The notes under the pieces: generated by a model
Seen by the model: the letters and a program-made list of their open reading frames with translations, nothing else
Told to the model about the DNA's origin: nothing
Databases searched by the model: none
Translations under genes and position numbers: made by a program
Shown here: positions 1 through 8,600 of the stretch, piece after piece
Layout: each line of letters begins with the position of its first letter
Position numbering within the stretch: the first letter of the stretch is position 1
Assembly: GCA_013365325.1 (NCBI GenBank)
Contig: JABVXV010000703.1
Location: 1-13,721, forward strand
Length of the DNA stretch: 13,721 nt
Direction of reading: 5' to 3'
Source: Dipetalonema caudispina
Taxonomy: Eukaryota; Nematoda; Chromadorea; Rhabditida; Onchocercidae

Positions 1-188
1 TATCAATGGCATCAAATAAAGTTAGAAAAATAAATAAAAGCTGTTTTTTCATTGAAAATTTGGATTTGCATTTCAAAATTTCAGCGAATTCGACACTTGA
101 ATACTCTTTGCTTAATTTTGTATACCACTGAATTAGTGATGATTTGAACAAAAACTTTGAAAATTTCAAGAAAAAAATTTTTTTCGAA

Positions 189-207
189 ATCATATGTAAA
201 ATATGAT
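189..207. other. Small hairpin in left TIR
   Basis: ATCATAT and ATATGAT flank a 5-nt loop (gtaaa). The stem is conserved at 13506-13524 in the right TIR. An A7/T7 palindromic tract lies directly beside it (about 171-184). Function unknown; an intrinsically bent or foldable segment inside the TIR. Confidence 0.4.
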
Positions 208-277
208 TGCGAAAAGATGGACAAATTACGGTAAGCATTCGAAAGCGGGAAAAGTTCACATAGCTATGCTTCATTAA

Positions 278-307
278 CAATGGTCAGTGACGCACAATGG
301 TCAATGG
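278..307. promoter_or_regulatory. Spaced CAATGGTCA repeats in left TIR
   Basis: CAATGGTCA occurs at 278-286 and 295-303, followed by CAATGG at 302-307. The same CAATGG is present at the extreme end (4-9). The right TIR counterpart is a cleaner pair, CATTGACCATTG at 13407-13418 and 13424-13435, spaced 17 nt. Short motifs repeated within a TIR are candidate binding sites for the element's DNA-binding protein; no binding evidence exists here. Confidence 0.45.
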
Positions 308-424
308 CGGGTCGGATATAGATCGTTCCTCTTCATACTTAATGTCCTTAATACGAATGATCGTCATTTTTCTGGATGATGAGGTAAGAGGTTGAGAGGG
401 ACTGTAACATATTTTTGATGTTTA

Positions 425-1110
425 GAGGGGCGTGATAGCTTAGGAAAATCTTTTATGGACAGAAAAATCTGCCAAAAAAAAATCCTTTGTTGTCATTAAA
501 TTAAACAAATCTTACCAAAACAAATGAAATCACTGAAAAGCGAAAGGATAGAAAGGTATAAATATTAATGCCAACAAAATCAATTAGTGAAAGGAATAAG
601 TAAGCATTACGTGGTCACATTAAACAGTTTTAAAATTTTCGCTTGGAAAATCCTCGGTCAATGAATGTCTTGACTTTTTAATCAAACAATCACGGATGAT
701 TTAGCATTCAATTAAATGGTCAGCGATCACTTTTCGTACATTTTCATGACGAAAAGGTGTAATGTATTATCGAAGAGATATGACTGTGAATTAGTACAGA
801 AATAAGGGTAACAACTTGGCTATAAAATAGCCATCAGCCAAGCCAAGAAGAAAACAAAGCTTTTTCTTTTTTGATAGCTTAATGAATAGAATAATGTAAA
901 CAGGGAATCAAAATTAGGCCCGACAATTGTGAACACAGTGTGATCTTAATAAATGATAAATTTTAACTATGATAACAAAATTTGAAACTTTCCATATCCG
1001 AAAGTAAGCGAAGTGGAGAAAGAAGAGTTCGAGGAAGCGGAGAGTTTGCAAATAGATCAGTTAATAAAATAGTAAGATCGGACGGTTAATAAAATAGTAA
1101 GATCGGATTG
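425..1110 (-). repeat. Left subterminal region, diverged inverted copy of the 3170-3770 region
   Basis: On the minus strand this region aligns with the plus strand around 3170-3740, continuing outward into the TIR itself. The best block is 22 perfect bases (825-846 against 3362-3383, GGCTTGGCTGATGGCTATTT plus two). Further matches include ATCTCTTCGA, CCATTTAATT, CACTAATT and a run ending AAGATTT..CCTAA.CTATC. Divergence is considerable with many indels, so this duplication is much older than the TIR homogenisation. No gene is seen here. Confidence 0.75.
1060..1107 (+). repeat. 25-nt tandem duplication, two copies
   Basis: Copy 1 (1060-1084) and copy 2 (from 1085) both begin GTTAATAAAATAGTAAGATC and match over about 23 bases. 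This is a local recent tandem duplication at the inner edge of the subterminal repeat. Confidence 0.85.
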
Positions 1111-3050
1111 GCAACATTCATCGTATGGCGAATTTTTCGTTCTTACTTTTTTTTCCTTTTTCGAATCATTTCATCGTTTTTTGAATGCAAAAAGTAGGAT
1201 GTAATGGGACAAGTGAGATTTTTACTCTTTAATCAGAAAGTAGTCCAACTGTTCAAGAATTATTTCTAAATTGAAATTTCGATGAATCTTGACAGAGTCT
1301 ATTAACATAACTATCAGAAGAACAGAAAGATGAATTTAGCTCAGTGGATCACTCTGTGTTGGATTAATGAAAGCTTTGCAAAATAGCTTCTATCTTATTG
1401 CTCAAATGTTTAACTTTATTCTCCTCATTATTCCAATTTTCCGAAAGAGTAGGTAGACTTTTAGGTAAATGGAAGAATTACAAGAAAGTTTTTTTGGGAA
1501 ATGATCCTATGTTCCTTGAAAAAAATAAGCAAAGCAAGCAAAGAAATAATTATAAACTTAAATATTTCAGTGCTTCTTGCTTACCGAAATGACAATTGCT
1601 AAAAAATGAATGCGATGGATGAGAAAATTACTGAAGAAAAAAATACACCGACTTTATTCTCACAGTTTTTAATAGCAACATCTTCAAAATAATTTGAACA
1701 CTTCTGGTCAAATATAATTGTACACACTCTTGCTCTGCCCCAAAAATGATGAATGATTTAATTGGAAATTCCGACTTCTGATTGGCTGCTGCATATCGTG
1801 TCACTCATATTATCAATTTGTCAATTTATGAAACACTGTCCGAAAAACAAAAAGGTAATCATTGGATTGACGAATTGTGATACTCTTTGGATTACATGTT
1901 GTTATAACAAATTATTCCATCTCTAAAGTTTCTGTTTTTGAGATAGATCTCAATGAGATGAATTTACAACATTGGGAAAAAGTTGAAGAATATAAATTTA
2001 ATTGATTGTGTAATAAGTATAATTTTAACTTTATGTATTTCTGAGTCTAACCTTATTTCGAAATTATTTTTGTATTCTTAAAGTCCCCAAATTGTTTATT
2101 TCTGTTTGAATGTTTCAGGAAATTTTGATGAATGATAACACTGAAGAAAGCGTAGATTTATTTCATTTCTCATACATATTTATCATGCAGAAGAAGAATT
2201 TTTGTCATACTAATGGTGAAGTTGTTTAGATGATTAATTTCAAAAATTTGAAAATTATTCATAATCGTCTTTATAAATCTCAGAAATTGCATATCAATGG
2301 AGTGTGAACAGAATGCGATACCAAGATTTGTGAATAATGCCAGATTCAGAAATACATTAAGTTAAATTGAATTGATCAAATTTAATATACTTTTTAACTT
2401 TTCCGATTGTCTTAAATTTATCTCATTGATTGAAGATGGAATAATTTATCATACCAACAAGCAATTCAACAGACAGTGGCATAATTCTTTAATCCGATGT
2501 TTATTATAAAAATATACCTCGACGAAATATTATTTCAAACATTTTTACAGCTACTACTATATTGCTTCTAATTTTTTGAAAGATATTTTAATGTTTCTTT
2601 TTAATTGACTTGTAATAAAATTAAAAAATAAATGGAATATTTAAATTCTGTTACTATATTTCGATTTAATAACAAATTTTACAGCAACAAATGAATTCAC
2701 CACTTGAAGCCATATGTTAGGTAATGTGCGGTAGATTTAAATTTTGCATCATTAACTGAAATATTTCATCAAAACAAAAATAAATTGTAAATTATTGATT
2801 GATTAATACGATTTATTCATTTTAAGTTGACTGACATTTATGCTTTTTTATTAACTGACATAACGTAGATTTGGGCTATTTTTTAAATGTTTTGGTGAGG
2901 GAATGAAAATAATTTTTGCATCAAATACAAACCAATTCATTGATGTCACTGTTAATACTTTCCTAAGGTCAAAAGTCATACTTAGTCTGCTATCATACAG
3001 TGTTTATGCTTGAATTGTCTGTCAAAGAATGAAATGCAGCAACAAGTAAA
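1110..3050. other. AT-rich region without a convincing gene
   Basis: Both strands were read for exon-like open stretches. The longest plus-strand stretch (1398-1592, no ATG at its start) lacks family similarity or supportive splice context. A short ATG with a hydrophobic run at 1406 ends within 16 codons. The only stretch with exon character is 2118-2230, listed separately. The rest is A/T-rich and looks non-coding. Confidence 0.5.
2118..2300 (+). pseudogene. Possible decayed copy of exon 7 of the zinc-domain gene
   Basis: A 3' splice-like TTTCAG (2112-2117) is followed by 37 open codons ending at a TAG (2228-2230). Across that stop the translation resembles the middle of exon 7: N-G-E-V-V then F-K..K.I..H, against D-G-K-V-I then F-K-Y-K-Y-I-V-F-H. 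The same DNA also aligns weakly with intron 7 near 7310-7370, so the assignment is ambiguous. Confidence 0.3.
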
Positions 3051-4040
3051 GTGAGGAAATGCGTAAATGACAATGGTTAAAAAGGAGGTGGGCAAAAGGT
3101 GAAAAAACAATTTAAAGTCCTGCCCTCTGCTAAATGTGCAATCATTGGAGCTGACCACTACATCAGCTGACCGACCTCTTAACCGCTCTCCATCCTTTTC
3201 GTTCCCTCCGAAAGTAAAAGTTAAAACTTTTCAAGTTATTTTCGTTCCTTGTAAATCGCATTATGATCAAAATTGTAGGGCCTAGCTTGGCTGTTTCTAT
3301 TACAGTAGTCTATTCATTAAACTGCAAAAAAAGAAGGAAAAAAAAACACTTTGTTTTATTGTTGGCTTGGCTGATGGCTATTTCAACCAGGCCAACTGTT
3401 TCTTAATTCCGTTCTAACATACAATTCTATCTCTTCGAAGAATCAATTCCTCAATCTTTGAAGATATATATAAGAGAAGTAACCACGGGCCATTTAATTA
3501 AATGTTAAGTCACCCGTATTAAAGAGCTGAGGCATTTCTTGATTGAGGATTTTACCACGGAAATGCAGGCCCGTTTAATATATTATTACTTTCACTAATT
3601 AATATTTACACCTTTTTATTCTTCCACTTTGTTCAATTCACAGATATTGAAGGATTACTTAGAAGATTTTCCTGCCTGCAAAAGATTTCCCTAAACTATC
3701 CCTACTACTGGACATTAGGAATATTTCATAATCCATTTCGACCTTTTCCCTCGTCATTTATAAAAAAGATGACCATCGCTGTCAAAAATGTCAACTATGG
3801 AGGGAGGCTTTGTGCTCAGCTCACCATTGATCACTGTTCACCATCACACCTTCAGCAGTAAGCTGACCCCCGACTTCTTTTCTATCCTGACCTTTCAATT
3901 TTCCTCTGTTTTTTGCTTTGCTGAACGTTTCCATTATGATCAATTTCATTTCTGCACTTTTTCATTCAATTTTTTCTGTAAAATTTCACTTTCCTCAACT
4001 TTTATAAAATTTCCTAATGAAATAATTTGCATATTGAATG
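3050..4040 (+). repeat. Internal TIR-like copy A (first tandem unit)
   Basis: About 1 kb repeated in direct orientation at about 4060-5040 (copy B), and related to the right TIR and, inverted, to the left end. A 24-nt identical block spans 3148-3171 and 4172-4195 (contains CTGACCACTACATCAGCTGA; offset 1024). A second shared block is ATCGCTGTCA near 3775 and 4764, and a third is AAGCTGACCCCC near 3860 and 4844 (offset about 984). The stretch 3700-3790 lines up with the inner part of the TIR (…AATATTTCATAA…CTCGTCAT…GATGACCATC against …AATATATTACAG…CTCATCAT…ATGACGATC). An open stretch of 90 codons inside it has no recognisable protein features. Confidence 0.75.
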
Positions 4041-4059
4041 ATGAAAAAGAGAGCGAATG

Positions 4060-5040
4060 AGGAAACACAGAGGTGATGGTCAAGGAATGGCAGACAGACA
4101 GAGGTCAGAACCGCAAGAAAAAAACAACACAAAGTGCTCCTCCTCTGCTATAATAAATGTACTATGTTGCTGAGCTGACCACTACATCAGCTGACTGATC
4201 TGCTAGCAACCGTCCACTCTTATGGACGTTTCCCACTTTTTCCTTCTCTCTTTCCTCTGATTATTTTGCATAGGGAAACTCCCTTAGAATTTTGTTCGTT
4301 GCGAATCGTACAATGCTCCGAGAATTTTAATTCATTCATAACATACGAAAGAAAGTCTGAAGAAACGGAAGAGGTCATTCTGTAAGAGAGGGAAATTTGT
4401 AGAGTCCACCTTCACTGAGTTCACAACCACCAATTTTCTAACCTTATAATTCCTTGTAAACTTTCCATAGATTCGATATTGGAGGCATCTTTCTCAGTCA
4501 CTAATCTTAAAAGTCAGTATGAAGTTAGCAATAGGTCAAATGGTCTTAACCTTCTCCCCGAGTTCTTTTATTTCCATCGCAGTTGAAATAAGCTCTTCCA
4601 TCCACGAGCGGTTCTTATTTCCCTCCCCTAAAAGGTCTGCTATTTGGTGTGATGAAATGAGAGAAAGGATTGAGAATGTTAGAGAGATGGACTAAAGGAA
4701 GGTCCCTCTTGTAACCTCTGTCCACTCTCTTCTACTTCCCTTTTGATTACAAAAAAAGCGACTATCGCTGTCAGGGATGTCAACCATGGGGAGCCAAAGC
4801 ACGAATAGTCGCTGACCATCACCACTACTACATCTCCAGCAGCAAGCTGACCCCCATCGATAGTCCCCTTCCTGACCTCAACCTCGGGCCTTTCACCACT
4901 ACTCCCTCTTTTTTGCCTTATAGCACACTGACAGTTTTCATTAAGATCTCTTTCGTCATTTTCCATTTGATTTCAGAAATTTTGCTTTTCTCAAATCTTA
5001 CAAAACTTTTTGAATTACAAATTTTGACTATCCCTGAAAT
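4060..5040 (+). repeat. Internal TIR-like copy B (second tandem unit)
   Basis: Diverged direct repeat of copy A, also related to the right TIR. Its distal part (…TTTCAGAAATTTTGCTTTTCTCAAATC… near 4970) parallels the A/T-rich distal TIR segment (…TTTCGAAAAAAATTTTTTTTCTTGAAATTTTC…). It lies about 600 bp upstream of the start of the multi-exon gene and could contribute promoter sequence, by analogy with transposons whose promoters lie in the TIR. Open stretches on either strand here are judged accidental. Confidence 0.7.
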
Positions 5041-5641
5041 AAAAATTTAAATTACAGCAAAGTGTTCAGATCTTTCAAAAAAACTCTATTCAGTTGCAAC
5101 CATTCCGTTGAATTCTGATAAATAATCATTAAAAGTATTTGAACTGACTCAATCATGCGGAAAGAAAGATTTTCAATGATTTTTCATAAATTTCATGTAA
5201 ATTAACTTCCATTGTTTTCATCGGAATGATAGATTGTCCGCGCCTCTCTCAAAAATAACTAAACTGTGTGTTGAAAATAACAATACAAATTGCATTAAAT
5301 TCATTAAAAAATGATTTTTTTCCGAATTTCAAAGTTTGGTATAATTACTAGAAATTATTTGAATCTATTTCATTCATTTTTCAAGTTCAGTTTGATTAAC
5401 CAATTTCTTTTTATTAAAATAAATATTAAACTTTTGAAGATGGAACGTGTAATCAGCTTCTGATGAGGAAACAAGCGATTAGATTCTAGAAGGTATTTTC
5501 TCAGAAAAGGAATAAAATAAAAGTCGATTACTATTCTGCGTAGCAATTTTCACGTGGCAATTGAAGAAAAGCTTAAGGTTATTTTGAATTGTTAAAGCAG
5601 TAAAAATTTTCACATTTTGATTTTTTTTTTCACGGCTTTAA
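5040..5641 (+). other. Upstream flank of the 13-exon gene
   Basis: AT-rich, non-coding, expected to hold the promoter and any 5' UTR of the gene starting at 5642. No clear TATA box can be distinguished in this composition. A possible 3' splice site (TTAAAGCAG, ending near 5600) lies 40 nt before the start codon and could serve cis- or spliced-leader trans-splicing. Confidence 0.35.
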
Positions 5642-8600
5642 ATGGCATCATCGCTTCTTATGGCAACCGTACAGTATGAGGAAGAAGCTGAAAATACCTA
5701 TATTAAGGTATATATCAGTAAGTATTCAAGTTCGTTGAAATGACAAATATTCCTTAGATTTTAGTCCCGCCTGAAACTATGACAACGATTAAGGTCAGGC
5801 AATATTTACAGGCATACTAACATGCATGCATTTGCAGAATGCAGTAATTATGCAGGAGAAAATAATGAATGAGTCGAACTTGTCAATGCAAGTTGGACCA
5901 TCTACTGCAGCTGCAGACTTGCAAACAACTGCTGAGCAAGTGAGAAAGGAAGAGAATATAGGTGGAATTGCAACAGATGATATTGCAAAGAGGGCGCTGA
6001 TGAAAGAAACTGAAAATGGAGTGCAAACTTCTGGCAGTGACAATAATACCCATAAAAGTATGATTTTTTGACAATCGCTATCATCGAAATGTACTCAAAA
6101 CAAGTTTTATCAATGTCTAAATAGGAAGATGATAGGAGATTACGGTAAGGAAGACGGTTTGTTGATCAGATATACGCAGTGTAGTAAAGAAAATTCGGTG
6201 GAAACAATCGCAATATAGAAGAAATGCTGCAATATCGTAAAATGTTGCGAAATTTTCGGAAGCCTGCGAAATCACAAAGTATTTATTGAATTAGTTAAGA
6301 AATTTATAATGGTTTACCACTCAAAAAATTGAAACATTTTTAGTGAATGAAGAATTTGGTAAAGTGGCAGTTGGAAATGGATCAAGTCGAAATAAGCGAA
6401 AGCCTGCTTTCGTTAGGCATATCATCCGTAAGCTAGCGATATTTCTTTTAGGAGCGAGTTTCAGACGAATGCAAATATTTTTTAAGAAATTTCAAATTCA
6501 TCACAAGAATGAATACTTTTAGCAGAGAACATCGAGCAAAGTGGGAGTGAAACGAAAAATACAGTACAACTATACTTTGATGAAATCGACGAAGAACCTA
6601 TTGATTTAAGTAATAGAAATGGACAGGACAACCAATCTGATGAGACGATATCAGATGAACAACACTGCGAGGATAAGTTGGATAAGCAAGACGATGAAAA
6701 AGTCGACAATCCTGGAAATGGTAAGACCTTTATCATCTCGAAGGTGTTTGTTTTTGAGATATTCATCTTATCGTTCAATTTAATTCAATGCTATGAACTC
6801 AATACTTTAGCTTCATCAAATGTTAAACGAAAGCGCACTGAATCGAAATTATTAAACCTTAATCAAATATACGGTAACAGGACATTCTCGACATTTACAT
6901 CAGCGGAGCAAGATGAACTTCGGAATAAGGCCTTACATATTTATGAAGGGACCACATTTCGAAGGTATTGTTTATCTTTGTGTTAAAGATATAATTTTCA
7001 ATAAAATATTATGGGATATGTTCGAAAAAACACTGCAATATTGATATTTTCAACAATGGTTATTCTAAATGACAGTTATTTTGATTTTTTCTTTTTTTTG
7101 CTTTCAGCTTTGATGAATTCCAAGAATGTTTTGAGGCTTACAAGATTGTATGGAATTTTCCATACAGAGTAGCAAGTTCCGAGATTCTCCGAGATGGAGA
7201 TGGGAAAGTAATTAATCGATTTAAATATAAATATATAGTTTTTCATTGCGCCCATTATGGAAGTCCACGTCAAAGAGGTTACGTTTGACTTTTTCTTTCA
7301 TTCTTCGTAACAACTTTTCAAAAACTGAAAATCATTTCGATTGTTCGCAATTTCGGAAATGAATTCAGCCATTATTTAATTCCCTTAATTACTAATTATT
7401 ATTCGTTATTTGATATCTCAATGTATTATACTAAAAGGATTAATATACGTATGTTATGGTATTATGCTGTTTATGATACTTTTCGACTTTCAGTTTATTT
7501 TAACAAAAAAGATTAGAGCATAAATGTAAAATTAATATGACAGCACTAATTTCTGACCTTATGCATAACGCTAATGGAGAAGTTGTACGACTGTTAAATA
7601 GCCAACTGATTTTTTAGGAGAATTCAGAAGCATTGAAATTGAAAGTGAGGAAACTCTTATAAAAGCATTAAAATTTTTTCAACGAAATTCAGATTTGAAA
7701 TGTTCCAATGAGAAAGAATTCAACTTTAGTAAATTTCTGAATTCATCCACTGAATATAACTGAAAAAATTATGCATTAGGCTTTTGAGGATTGCAATTTT
7801 CTGTTATCCATCGAATTTCATTCTGTCTATCCTTTTATTTCACCTATTTTATCAGCCCATATTTAGCTTAGATTTGCATAGCGATGTTTGACATCTTTAT
7901 TCTAACAAATCAAAATTCTTTGACAATAATTACGATTACATTGATCTCTATAAAAGTGCATGGCTCGTCTCCTATTGAATTGTATTATGCCAAAGAATCC
8001 ATAGAAGCCTAGGAGTAGTTTCATACGTATTGGCTTAACGAAGGCCTCAATCTTTATTTGTTCAGTTAAGAAATAGAGAGTGGGAGAGAATTGGATATTA
8101 ATCTAAGAAAAGCTGTTGTGGTTGATGGATGATTTGTTTACGAGTTACCCATCAACCTTTCCACCAGCCGGCTTGCCAATTCCGTATGTCGTTCTTCCGC
8201 TCCAGCTGCTAGGCTACTGGTCATAATGCTAAGCTGTAACTACCACATTGGATAGCTTTATCACATCTATGCTAATTAATGTCAGTTTGGGGGATGCACA
8301 GACAATTATTTTAGACAATAGGTAGGACGACAAATAATTCCATCTGACAGAGTTACGGATCGTTGTTGTTTGCGGCCTAAACTTTAAATATGATTGGTAA
8401 TTGAAAAGTAAGCGAGTCAGTTTTAGCATTAAAATATATTAAAATATTTTAATTTCATACCTTATTGAGGGATTTTTTCATTCCTAAAAGACTCTGAACT
8501 GAAATCCTTAAAAGATTAAAATTTTTTTTTTTTTAACACTTTTTGACAGATTAATCTAAAAGAAATAGCAAATGATGAAGTCGGTAATTACCACTTCCTT

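Larger units (their letters stand above)
1..421 (+). repeat. Left terminal inverted repeat (TIR) of large DNA transposon
   Basis: The reverse complement of these 421 bases matches 13292-13721. By eye there are 6 substitutions, a 1-nt indel in an A/T homopolymer (near 180) and an 8-nt indel (near 111). Identity stops at 421; beyond it the two flanks are unrelated. The outermost bases are near-identical (ATCAATGGCATCAAATAAAG here). The TIR holds an A7T7 palindrome, a small hairpin and spaced CAATGGTCA motifs. Long TIRs are typical of Mutator-like elements but occur in other superfamilies. The terminal base differs between the ends (T here, C on the reverse complement of the right end), so the true border may be at base 2 or at the window edge. 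Confidence 0.95.

Noticed and set aside
1398..1592. 64-codon plus-strand frame
   Set aside because: Starts with TTG, no recognisable domain, no supporting neighbour exons.
3788..4060. 90-codon plus-strand frame in copy A
   Set aside because: Low-complexity, Phe/Ser-rich, not conserved in copy B in this frame.
4742..4850. Plus-strand frame in copy B reading Y-R-C-Q-G-C…G-A-K-A-R-I-V…H-H-H-Y, resembling a FLYWCH-type finger
   Set aside because: The homologous DNA in copy A has a stop and in the TIR it is not this protein at all. Spacing does not fit the family; probably coincidence, though worth a profile search.
4679..4966. 95-codon minus-strand open frame
   Set aside because: It lies inside TIR-like copy B. 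The aligned region of copy A and the TIR does not keep this frame open, and no motifs are visible.
5795..6084. Three minus-strand frames over exon 3
   Set aside because: Shadows of the plus-strand exon, which has consistent phase with its neighbours.
6112..6145. Possible 20-nt mini-exon between exons 3 and 4 (after AAATAG, before GTAAGG)
   Set aside because: Inclusion creates an immediate in-frame TGA.
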